From NCBI RefSeq assembly GCF_901709675.1, contig NC_051091.1:617967-681966 (forward strand): DNA of 64,000 nt. Reading direction: 5' to 3'. This document shows positions 14,657 through 26,000 of this stretch, in pieces (position 1 is the stretch's first letter; each line of letters starts with the position of its first letter). Under the pieces are notes generated by a model. It was given only the letters and a program-made list of their open reading frames with translations. It did not search any database and was not told the origin of the DNA. The position numbers were made by a program, and so were the translations under genes. The stretch is from Syngnathus acus (lineage: Eukaryota; Chordata; Actinopteri; Syngnathiformes; Syngnathidae).

Positions 14657-17600
14657 GCTGGCTGGCTGGCTGTATGCTAGGCTCAAACTAATGTTGACAG
14701 TACACTACTGTGTTTGTGCATCACAAGGGACAAACAGGAACAAAAAAAAGACAATACGCTATTTTCTTCCCACACTACTTGACCCTTTTTGTCAAGGGCA
14801 AACAGCAAAAGTCCAACAAATAACACTGGGAGACTCCCTGTACTCTATAGCTGCAAAGTAGTTGAACATTTGGTTGCAATACACCGAAAATGTACTAAAT
14901 TGATGGTTGTTTCTCGAAAGGCAACTTAAATGTAGTTGCAAATCTATTTGAGCACATTCCATTTTATGCAAAAATACTATTATATTTTAGTGAAAGGATT
15001 GAACAATTCAATGCAAAGGCTAGTCTTGACAAACTTGAGAAAGAAAGAGTCTTGGGTCCAGTATGCAGGGAATTCAAGTTGTACTATAATGGAGCGATCT
15101 ATCTTCCAAACCGGATCTGCATTATTTGTATCATGGATTAACACAGTCCAAGACCCAGCTACTACTTAGCGCCATATGCCATGAAGAAAAATATTGAGCA
15201 GCAATTTTGGACCATTGGTAGAAACCTTCTGGTCAAATTCCATTCCATTCCAACCTGATTGATGTTGATTGAAAAGTGTGCGAGCGAGCGTCTACTCTCC
15301 AAACGACATTCCTGGCACAAGTCATCTAAGTCAGTGAAGAGAAAACAAGTGTTCATGTACGGATGCACCAAAATATCTTCTACTTATAAAGAATGAGTAG
15401 ATCGTATATCATGAATAAATATTGTTTAGAGATAGTGTTGACTTGGTGCTTTTATACATAGCTTGGGTGACCTTTAAGTGTATTTTGCCCAAAGTCCTTT
15501 TGTACAACTGTGGGAGATCAAATGAAAATGGGCCACTGACCTGTCCACGTCAAAACCTTGTGACGAGGCAAAACCCGTCTATCGGTTTGTGGGAGGCAGG
15601 CAGGCCGGCCAGGCCAGGCCAACTGGTCGCCAGGGCACACATGAGCTCCGCCACCGCCACGTGAACGAACCAAGCTTGGCTCAATGTTTACGTCTGTCTG
15701 CTTCCAAAGTTGCTCCACCAACAGCGTCCGTCCGTCCGTCCCTCCCTCCTCACCACCGCCGCCACGTGAACCAACCAACCAGGCTTGGCTCAATGTTTAC
15801 GTCCGTCTGCTTCCAAAGTTGCTGTCTATGGACGTATGGGTCACCGGTGTTAGCGGCGTATTGTGTGGCAGATGGAAGGGATCAGTCATGTAGTAGACAA
15901 CAGTGTTTTTGCCAGTGTGTCGGCAGTCATAACAAGGATGGCCACACGCCAGCCAGACCGCCCGCCCGCCAGCCCACCTTTGTGACGGACCACGCGTGGA
16001 ATGCCAGATATGCGTCAGTGACCACCTGACCACCGTGTCTGTGTTATTGTGTTGGCTGCAGTTGAACGTATTGGCCCACTTACTTAAATCTTGATTGTGT
16101 GATGGGAAAAGACCTAGTGTTGTACTCGTGTTTACATTGAGCGTCTGGAAAAAGAGCCCATGTTTTCTTTGTTTCTTTCTTCAGTTCTTCACTGAAGGGA
16201 CAACCAACAAACTGGTGGGCTGCTATGTGGAGGAAAGTCCCCAACATGTGGTCTTGGTGCGTGTTTATGGGAACAAGACGGAGCTAATTGTGGACAGAGA
16301 CAATGAGCTTAAAAGCTTTCAGGTACATCCACCAATGTTGTTAGCCATGGGTAGTGTTCCACTTCATGTTTTCCTTTTCTCCTTCAGGTGCTGCATGCTA
16401 ATGGTTGCGCTCCCCGTCTTTACTGCACATTTCAAAATGGCATATGTTACGAATACATGCAGGGGGAAGCGCTCGGGCCTCAAGATGTCAGGGATCCTTC
16501 CTTGCTCAGGTTGGAAGCAGCTACCCATAGCCACAATATTGACAGCACAATTGCTCCGTGAATGTGAATATTTGGCCTCCCTCGCTCCCGCAGACTGATA
16601 GCCAGAGAGATGGCTCATATCCACGCCATTCATGCGCATAACGGATGCATCCCCAAAGCCAACCTCTGGATTAAGATGCAGAAATATTTCTCCCTTGTGG
16701 CGACGGAGTTCACAGAACAAGCTTCCAACATCAGGTGAGATGTTGCCGCTTTTGTTAGTCGATACGACTTTGCTTGGAGATTGTTTGAGCACCATTATGG
16801 TCTCAAGTTTCATTCAGACAATATGTTCTGGAGTCTGTCGGATGTTACGATGCGGTAATTGCTCAACCGATCTTTTTTTTCTTTTTTTGTACTAGTGAGA
16901 TACAAATAGACAACTGGTGCCTAATAGTTTGAGCAAATGTCTGGAAGCTTCCACAGATGACCAGAAAGAAGCAGCAGCAAAATTCCAAGGAGGACTTGCA
17001 TGATCAACTCCTCATCACACATGTCATTGGCTCGGCTGAAGTTCTAACGAAGCCCTAAATTGACACAATGACCTGCTCGTTTTATGTTTATGGCTTTCGA
17101 CATGCAAATATTGACTGTGATTTCAACGAAAGCATTAGCCTCGGTCAATATTAGACGAGCGCACTTTTACCGTGCGTAAAGCTTGAGGTTGTTGCGTAAG
17201 CACCTCCCGGGACGCCGTCGTAAAGCAAAGACCTCCTGTACTTTGTTCATTTGACTTTGTCGCCCGCCCTCCGTTGCTGTGACATTGTCAACTGGTTTGG
17301 AATCGTCGCTCAAGTGGCAAATCTGAATTTCTTCTCCTCAATTTAGAATCCAAAAAGAAGTGCCCAGCAAGGAAGTGCTGGAGCAGGAGATGGTGTGGAT
17401 GAAGGAGCATCTCTCCACCCTGGGATCGCCTGTGGTGCTTTGCCACAATGACCTGCTCTGCAAGAACATCATACACAACAGCAAAGAGGGTCCATAGTAC
17501 ACTTTGTGGAGTTGTGTCATTTGACCATATCAACATTTAAGATATTTGATATTGATTTCTATTTGCAATAAACCCACCAACTTATAGTTCGAGTATGTAT

Positions 17601-18609
17601 ATTAATGATGCCACCAATGTACCCTCTTAATGAACTCCCTCGCGTGCGTTTGCAAAAATGCACTGACAGCCTTCTTCTTCTTCTTGTGTCTTTCAGCTCA
17701 TGTTCGCTTCATAGACTATGAATACTCCAGTTACAACTACCAGGCGTTTGACATTGGCAACCACTTTAACGAATTTGCAGGTTGGTGACCTTTTCCATCC
17801 AGGTTCAATGGACAGGGGGTCGAAATCTTTTGGGCATACGCTACTTCATCTCCTCATTTCACGGAGGGAGATGTCTGATGCCGTGGCCACGTGTAATCAA
17901 CTGTCTGAATCTCTCTGCTCATCCCAAATGTCCATTTGAGTGGGCAGCTGTGTGGTTGCCGGGCAGGCGTCATGATGCCGGTGGAAATGTTTTCCTCGAG
18001 GGTGACATGGCGGCCCAATTCAAATCCACTTGTTTAAGCGGGCCTTTGCCTTTCAAAAGATAGACCACGCAAACAGCGAACGACATGGACCACGATGGCC
18101 CGTGGAACGGTGCATGCATGCATGCATGCATGATAAGAGTCTGGTTTTGATTTTGTGACAAGGCATGGCAGATCTGGACTATGGGCTGTACCCGAGTCGG
18201 GAGATGCAGATGGACTGGCTCCGATTCTACCTGCAAGCCTTTAAGCTTTTCACCAAGAAAACCGAAGAGGTCAGCGCTAAAGAACTAGAGACGCTCTATG
18301 TGCAGGTCAACAAGTTTGCTCTGGTAAGGAAGCAAATCGACATTGGTCAAAGGCACTGTGATGTACGTCATTGAACTCTACTTTCTCTTTGAAGGCTTCT
18401 CACTTCTTTTGGGGTTTCTGGGCCCTCATTCAAGCTAAATACTCCTCCATCGACTTTGACTTCCTCGGGTAAGTGGCGGCGTGCGCTTCGGAAAATGTCA
18501 AAAGGAACGCAACTTCAAGCTATTTGCTTCTCACAGGTACGCTGTGTTGCGTTTCAACCAATACTTTAAGATCAAACCCACAGTGATGGCCTTGCAGATT
18601 CCAGAGTGA
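14350..18609 (+). CDS. etnk2: Ethanolamine kinase 2
   Basis: Catalyses ATP-dependent phosphorylation of ethanolamine, the first step of the CDP-ethanolamine route to phosphatidylethanolamine, in the cytosol. Nine coding exons join in frame: 14350-14496, 16185-16322, 16388-16509, 16594-16734, 17347-17489, 17697-17780, 18163-18323, 18395-18468 and 18537-18609, giving 360 residues (human about 386). All introns are GT-AG. The choline/ethanolamine kinase fold is clear: TEGTTNKL (nucleotide loop), VLVRVYG, CTFQNGICYEYMQG, the catalytic HNDLLCKN at residues 216-223 and FIDYEY at 235-240 (metal-binding Asp237), GNHFNEFAG, and FALASHFFWGFWALIQA. HVRFIDYEY with NYQAFDIGNHF favours ETNK2 over ETNK1, and the adjacent sox13 agrees. 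The start is the first in-frame ATG. The frame stays open upstream to about 14035, but with repeat-coded residues and no ATG. Confidence 0.95.
14533..14665. repeat. (GCCT)n tract in etnk2 intron 1
   Basis: Near-continuous GCCT units with occasional GCTT and GCTG variants begin 37 bases after the exon 1 donor, preceded by a GGCC run. Confidence 0.9.
15649..15833. repeat. Direct duplication in etnk2 intron 1
   Basis: Copies at 15649-15714 and 15752-15833 share ccacgtgaac, ggctcaatgtttacgt and ctgcttccaaagttgct. They are separated by a GTCC repeat. The second copy carries an extra CCAA unit. Confidence 0.85.
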
Positions 18610-20060
18610 CCCAAAACGGAGGCAGCCACGACATCCGTGGCAGCCAACGATGATTTGGACCACTGATTTTTCCTCATGGCACTTTGCCCGAAAGACTTGA
18701 TTCCTCCCCAAATGTAGCTCAATATTTGTCTCCCCCACTTGTCTTACAAACACTGGAGGTCTTGCTTCCAGGCAGCTGAGCTCTTGCGTGATCTTTTGAC
18801 TTAATTCCTCTTCATCAGTGCCTCAGCAGCCATTAAGAACAAGTGCTTAGGTGGACCAATCAACATTTGTCAGATTGTGGAGTGTGCATTTGACACCATT
18901 CCTTCCTTTTGTTACCTCCACTCTGGTGCTAAGATTCCGCTAATCCACCACCACTGCTGCCGCTACTTGTCGATGTACCGAGTGATGTTTGGAGATGTGC
19001 AAAATGGGAAAGCTTTTCAATGCCTCGGAGCAATCAAGGAGGGAAAACATCTGTTCATTTATTGGAAGACTCGTGTAACATCTCTGGTCAAGCAACTGCG
19101 TTGACTGTGCAATGACGCTGCTGTATGAAGTTGGATGGGATCTGACCTTAAACCGCTTTCTCCCCCCCCCCCCCCCCCCCCCACCATCTTGACTTTTATG
19201 GTCACACTGAGCCATCCGCTTGGTTGAACATTCCTTCTGAACTTTTCAGACCATGGAAAATCACCGCCTCGGCTCCCCCGCAACACTCGGCTCAGACAAA
19301 GTCCTTGTGACTTGAATACTGTGATGCAAACCGTTTCAACTTTATTTTTAACGCGCAATATCTGTGCTAAGTCAGCATTTTTAAAGGCATTCATGTTGCA
19401 CTGCCTCCATATGGACCACAAAGAGCAAGCAAGGGACCTGGTGTTTCTTCTAAATGACTAAATGTAGGGAAGGCTCTCAATTTATGCCAACCTCTTCTTT
19501 TACACTGAGATCTGCTCTCATCCACCCCCCCCCCCTCCCCTTTTTAAATGAACTACTGTATTGTCAACTTATGTAGTTAAATGGGTAGTTGGCAAGGGCA
19601 GTTGAGGTTTGTGCTCTGATACAGTTTTGGGGTTCAACATGTTTCCCACACAAGTTAACATTGCAACTGACAATGAATCAAACAGTTGTTCTTTTGAGTG
19701 CTGACTCAGGGGACAAATTCTAAAAGCGAAATACTGTTAACGTGTGCATTGGATTTGTCTTATTTATTGTGTTGAAATCCCACTGAAACGCTTGGTGTGC
19801 TTGCAAACGCTTCATTTGAGGTACAGATGTGATGTCAGACTTGACATCATTAAAGGATCACTCTACACATGAAGGATTATTTCTTTTTCCTTTCTAGTGA
19901 TGGTTCGTCACCTTGACACGTACAGATTCATTGACAGTGACAAATGATGAAGGGTGTAAATAGTCTTATACTGTCAAATGTTTGTGTACATTGATTCTTT
20001 ACACCTTGGTGGGACTTGCAGGATCTATTTAACATGTATTGGCTGTTGCTTAATAAAATG
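18610..20060 (+). other. etnk2: Probable etnk2 3' UTR
   Basis: Sequence after the stop has no further coding exon. It includes C-homopolymer runs near 19160 and 19525. The first good polyadenylation hexamer found, AATAAA at 20052-20057, gives a 3' UTR of about 1.45 kb. The true end is unproven. Confidence 0.45.
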
Positions 20061-20269
20061 CATAGAATTAAAAACGACATGCAGGTTGATGGTGTCATAT
20101 ATTACAAACTGCACACATGTTCCTGTCCCTTTGCTGCCTCTATATGTTGCCACCGGGTTGAGGAAGAAAGCACAAAATCAGGTATATCGCGTATAGAAAA
20201 ACGTGAGCGTCTCCAGTAGTTTGAGTCACTGCAGAAAGGAGCAACTATCACACAGAGTGAGATGTAAAT

Positions 20270-20602
20270 CAGTGGTCCCTAACCACCGGTCCGTGGGCCG
20301 CCAAGCCGCACAGAAATATATATATATATATGTAAATGAATTCAGGTCAAGACGCTCGTCCCGGTCACGTGACATGTTTCCCCAGTCGAGCCCGCAAAGC
20401 TAGCAAAAATGAGTAAGATTTTATTTTGGGGAAAAAATGGCGATTCTCTCCCAATTACATCCGTCGGTGCACCTGTGTCTCTTGTCACAGGTTAATTCAG
20501 GTCAAGAAGCTTATTATAAATGTATGATTTCTTTTTATAAAGGCCGGTCCGCGAGAATATTTCTGACACGTGGCGCAAAAAAGGTTGGAAATGATGCAGT
20601 GG
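20270..20602. mobile_element. Non-autonomous hAT-like element (degraded MITE)
   Basis: The left end reads cagtggtccctaaccaccgg followed by a GGTCCGTGGGCC motif. The right part contains GGCCGGTCCGCG, then GGCGCAAAAAAGGTTGG and a decayed end near GCAGTGG. The pairing of cagtggtccc-aacc with ggttgg-ccactg is typical of vertebrate hAT (Charlie-like) termini. There is no transposase frame inside. Family assignment is from memory of the terminal motif; exact ends and target duplication were not established. Confidence 0.5.
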
Positions 20603-20678
20603 CGTGGACAGCAAAATATAGGAATCATTTTGATACCACGACAGTTGTGCAAATGGTAGCATCCTTGAGCAATTTCAA

Positions 20679-20747
20679 CCCTAGTTTGAAACCCTGACCC
20701 GAGTTTGAAACCCTAAGCCTAGTTTGAACCTCTAACCCCAGTTTGAT
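20679..20747. repeat. 19-base minisatellite with CCCTAA-like units
   Basis: Three full 19-base units and one partial unit start at 20679, 20698, 20717 and 20736. Each has the core AGTTTGAA followed by CCCTGA, CCCTAA or CTCTAA. It lies just right of the hAT-like element. Confidence 0.85.
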
Positions 20748-21589
20748 TTGCTATGATATGATCAGCTGTACTGGAGAAAGTCAAATCTCAAAGCGCCTGC
20801 CTGCGTTGAAGCAGCCAGCGGTGCAGTGCCCTTCTCTCATTCCTCCTCTAGAGGTGTGTCTGGTTCGACAAGTTCTTGTGGGAATATTTTCATCTGGAAC
20901 TCTGCCAGCTGGAATGCAAAGATTCTACAATTGTTACACAATGATTTGTGATCGGCAGGCGTTACCCCGCCTCTAGCGCAAACTCAACTCTGATAAATTC
21001 CACTAGTGCACACCCACACAGAGCAAAATGCATTTTTTATTTCTGACAAAACAGAAAAGTACACTTTTAAATTACACAACCTTTTATAAAACAAAATTAT
21101 TATTATTATTATTATTATAAAAGTATCTTTCTGTATTTACATCAGCAGGGGTAACGATCAGTGCCTTATCAATATGTCTCTAGGTAAATAAGAGTGGGGA
21201 TGTCCATCTCTTCTCAGTGCAGCGTCCTCAACACAGAGGTTTCACCATTTGTATGAGTCAAGGTGGAATTTGGCCCAAGGGAAATTCAATCCAGGGGTAA
21301 TTCCCATGTCGGGCAATTAGAAGATGCAAAAGAATGCACGTGTCCAGCAATGTGTTTTGAAATGGAGCAGCTGTGTTTGTTTTCCATCACATTCACACCG
21401 ACTATTTATGGACAATCAGAAACTCTGAAAACTCTTACAGCAAAGACAGAATACAGACAAATGGGATGAATATAAAAAGTCCACATTTGGTTTCCAGCAT
21501 AGGTCAACGCTATCATTTCTCATTTCTCTCTGTAAAGTGAGCACTGAGATGCAACCGTAGCGACACTTCCGATGGCATTTCATCACCAT

Positions 21590-21800
21590 CCACCTATCTT
21601 GTTCTTAGGAGCTGGAGCCTATCCCAGTTGACCCGGGCGGGGCACATTTGGACAAAGAACATTCACTCTCATAATCACAGCCATGGATCATTTAGAGGCT
21701 TCAATGGAGCTCACACGTGTTTGGGAGTGTGGGAAGAAGCCAGATGATCTGGACAACACGCAGGAGGTCTGAGCCAAGGTTGAAACGCATAACCTCATCA
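21590..21800. repeat. Degraded copy of a common teleost repeat
   Basis: Text such as ggagcctatcccagttgacc, ATTCACTCTCATAATCAC, ATTTAGAGGCTTCAAT and TGTTTGGGAGTGTGGGAAGAAGCC (overlapping pieces) matches a high-copy fish repeat known from memory that often ends in (ATGG)n. This copy is in the reverse orientation relative to that at 60585. It lies in the likely sox13 3' UTR. Confidence 0.55.
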
Positions 21801-22595
21801 TAGTAAAACAGATGCCGGCACACGTAACATCTTTGGACAGTTGTCTAGGAACGAAATGTGGGCGTAATCCGACCAAAAAGGAATTACAAACAAATAAGAC
21901 CGAATCTGTCACTGAACAAAACTTTGAAAAAGTGCAGATGATTGCACCAGAATACCATCGCTTCACATATGTACAGCCGCCGAACAAAACCAAGAGCCCA
22001 CCCTTGTTTCTTCAGTTCATTTTGAAAGCATTGCACAGCTAAAGGTACATTTTGGGGACCAATATAACAAAGACAAAAAAAACTGCTCCTGACAGTTGAA
22101 TTGAAGAACTGATCGAGACATTTTCCAAGTTGTTTTGATCATGACCAAAATGACTTCTCATGAAGTAGCTGGCCAAGATGGTGCTTTAAGGCACATTTTA
22201 TTTCCTATCAGTTTGTCATTTGAAATAGAAGGAACTGAAGCATAAAGGTGGTCTTTTCATGCTTTCCGCAACTCTAATACGTATAGATCTAGTTTTGGGA
22301 AGTATCTGACCAAAGACGCACATCCGGAGTATACACAGCAAAGGTCTACCAAACAGTCAAACATTCATCAAAGTCAACACAGAGGTAAAAGGAAAATACA
22401 CAAGGCCAAGTTCTGCACGCTATGCATGAAGCAACAGACCAAATTGTTCAAATGAGGTCATTTGAAAGAAACACGAGCAAGAAGAAGGCTTTGTCTGTGT
22501 TGTGCCAACCAAGCCCAATCAGCAGGAGGCAGTGCGGTGCTGGTGTACAAATGAGTCACGTCTTATCAAAAGCGCATGGCGTGTCTTTTCCCTGA

Positions 22596-22672
22596 AGCAT
22601 CCATCCATCCATCCATCCATCCATCCATCCATCCATCCATCCACCCATCCATCCATCCATCCACCCATCCAT
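22596..22672. repeat. (ATCC)n microsatellite
   Basis: Nearly pure ATCC units with two ACCC interruptions, directly downstream of the sox13 coding end. Confidence 0.95.
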
Positions 22673-22789
22673 GAAATGAGTGAGATAAGAGTTTGCCTTT
22701 CTGTCCATTGGATGTGTGTCACTGGAGAATACAGCTATTGCGGCTTCCTAAAATTCAGTGACTTCTTTTATTTCCAGTTCCTTTGGAAT

Positions 22790-23005
22790 TCAATCCGTCA
22801 GGAGCAAAAGTTCCCTCTCACTCGGATCCCCTCTGTCACTTTCCTCTCCTTCGCTGTATGGTGCCTGCTGTCGTTGTCTGTCCGTCTGTCTCAGAGGGGC
22901 GGCTGTGGGCGGGCCCTCCACTCCATGGGATGCCGACGGAGGTTGCGGCAGGTAATGATCCAGGAGGGAGGAGTGAAAGGACATGGACGGCACGGAGACA
23001 GAGCT

Positions 23006-23036
<31 letters not shown>

Positions 23037-26000
23037 GGGTACAAGGCGTCGTTGTGAGAGTAGTGGATGCTCTGTGGTTCTGTTGGACTAAATAGACCAC
23101 CAAAAAAAATCACTTCTTTGGAAAAAAAATAACTAAAAAATAAGAATCAAATGTTTTGCATGTGAACGATTTTTCCTCCTGTGACGTCAATGTAGAAATT
23201 GCACTAATGACCAAATTGGTGTCTGGCAATGATTGTTTCTCTTAAGGTCATTATTTATGTCTTTCCTCCTTGGCATTGTGTGAGCGGGCGCACACCCAAA
23301 TCCACGCCTGCAGTCCCTAAAATTTCAAATGCAAACCTAAATGATGCTATCTGGAGCAAAATGTGACTGGAAAAAAACGGTCATCCATACATTGCCCGGT
23401 TTCCAATTGTGAGGTGAATTTGTTAAGCGCCTGACCAATGTCCGTCATGGGCCAGATCCTTGTTTTTTCGTCTGCTCCCGTTAGGGGGCGCCACAGCAGA
23501 TCAATTGTTTCCACCTCACTCTGTCTGTCCTCAGTATAGCAGTGGCAAGCGGCCACTGCTATTTAGTAGTAGTGGATAGCACAAATGAAGCGCGGGTGGG
23601 TGGTATTTCTACCTCCTGGCGTAGGTTGTTCTCTGTTCCTGTCGCCGGCTCTTCATCATGGCTTTGTATTCACCCACCCGCAGCCTCCTCCCCTCCACGA
23701 TACAGGTGCGCTTGGGCCGGGGTTTGTACTTGTAGTCCGGGTAGCGCTCCAGGTGCTGCCTGCTCAGTCTGGCCTGCTCTTCATAGTAGGGCTGTTTCTC
23801 CTGGTTGGACATGGACTTCCACCTGGAGCCTAGAGTGGGCAGGCAGGAGTGAGGTTTCGAGCGAGTCGCTCGGGTTTCTACTTTTCAATGAGCATAAAGA
23901 TTGGATACTACTCACCCAGGATCTTGCTAATGGAGGAGTTGTGCATATCGGGAAAGGCCTGCAAGATTCTCCTGCGCTCATCCTTGGCCCAAACCATGAA
24001 GGCATTCATGGGTCTCTTGATGTGGCCTGCGGACGGAAGGGGGCGGGCTTCAGAGTAGCTGCCTGGGACCTGCATGGCACCTAAATCAAGTTCATACAAT
24101 ACAATAGGTCCGTCACGATGGCTATTTGGTATTTCTGTAACGATCACATGGATGATGTCACCGTTCCTGTCGTGCCGGTTGGGTTCCACTTACTCTCAGA
24201 GTCACTGCTGAGGTGGTCGTCAGTGGCCAGCAATGCGTGGCGGCGCTCGGAGTGAAGGCTTCTCTCACCGCAAGGAGGATATTTGCACTCCTGTCGAGAA
24301 AAGCCACGTGAAAAGTCACAAACTTGGAATTGGAGTCGTACCAAAGAAAATAGTAGGTGAGCTGCTCGAAGGGCGTGCTCGAGGCGTAGCACGGCCAGCC
24401 GGCTATTTTGCCGTACGGAATGTACAGCGGACAAGTACGACGTCGGCAGCTGTTCAAAACCAGAGCTGTGAATGAGAAGAAAGAGAATGAGGACAAAGAA
24501 ATGGTGTTTATTGTCTGAGGGAGGGAGGGAAGAGAAGGAGGTGAAGGAGACCAGGGTGTTGGGAATGTGACCGGCAGCTCACATTGATGAACATTTTATT
24601 CCCATTGCACAGTAAAAAAAAAAAACAGTCCAGTGATTTTGGACATTTAGAGGCAAGGTGGAGCTGGATCTACAATGTTACAGTAGACAAAGGAGGAGGC
24701 AGGTGGCTACGTCAATGGCACACACACACACACACACACAGCCCTTTGTGGTATTGTGCAACAGCTGTGGCCTTAGTGCCACACTCGGACCAACACGCCA
24801 CGCCACGCCAGCCACGCCACGCCAGCCACGCCAGCCACCTCAAAGACTAGAATAGAAGTTTTACATGTGACCTTCAAATAGTGCGCTGCGCTGGTGGATG
24901 CAAAAGGGGCTGCTTAGAGATGAACTCGTGTTTCCAAAAAAAAAAAAGATAAGTTTGATGCTGATGATGGTGTCAAGAAAAAGAGAGGTTTGTAATATTT
25001 GGAGATTGGCTGACCACTTTTCTGCTGGTGTCTGTTTCTTTCTCTCGCTCGTGCCCTCCAGCGTTGTGACTCCTCAGTAGCTGCTGGGCATCATGAATGG
25101 CCTGGGTGACCACATCACTGTCTCGGAGTAAAGCTGAGCCAGACATGAGAGAGAGAGAGAGAATGTTTTCGTTCAAAGACTTCAAGATACTAATCCTTTT
25201 TGCTACAATGTGAAATGATGCGATTGAGCGCAACTCACTGAGGGTGGACTGTGGCGGGCTGCTTGATGCGTCCTTTGGCAGATCCCTGTGTTTGTACGTG
25301 CTCTGCATCCCCACATATGCCATCTCCATACATTTTGGACTGGGGGCTTTTCCAGCTTTGGACGTCAGGTTCAAGGGCTGACCGGCTTCCTAAAAAGGAA
25401 GAGCCAGATGGAGTCAATGGTGTGAGAAAAGTATGTCAAAAGCAAAGGGTCGCTCGCAGGAGCTTGCTTTGCCACCGCCTTGTGCACCTGCTCTCCTCCT
25501 TGTCTCCTTCTCCCTTCCCCTAAATAAAGAGCCCGTGTTGCACACGGTTGCCCTGCCTCGTCCGTGACAGCTATGTGTCAAGCAAGCATGTCTGAGCGTA
25601 TCTGTCACGCCCTTTGCAGCATCTTGTACTTGTCTTTTGTTTAACGAGGTCCGGGAATCCACTTGAGAACATGTCGTCCCCACAAACGCAAATGAACAAA
25701 AGACAGCAGCCTTTGAAAACAGGGTGTGGTGTGTTTGACAATTTCTATACCTGTAGAGTCACACTATCTGGATGCACAGTATATACATATAATGCTGACT
25801 TTTAATCATTCATTGCTTCCTCAATGATATTTCTACCTTAAATAGGGCTTTTCCGATGAAAAAAAACAATCGATAAATAATAAAAGTAGAATTGAAATGA
25901 AGAGAAAGAGCGGCAATTTGAACATGATGGTACCTGTCGGAAGGAACCAGCGCTCCTCTTGGCAGGTGTGGACAGCAACTGCATGGGATAGTCGACAGCT

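Larger units (their letters stand above)
21030..22789 (-). other. sox13: Probable sox13 3' UTR
   Basis: Downstream (minus strand) of the sox13 stop. TTTATT on the plus strand at 22197-22202 and 21036-21041 gives minus-strand AATAAA signals. A (CCAT)n tract at 22596-22672 and a TTA run near 21098-21118 are included. The span is tail-to-tail with etnk2. Confidence 0.4.
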
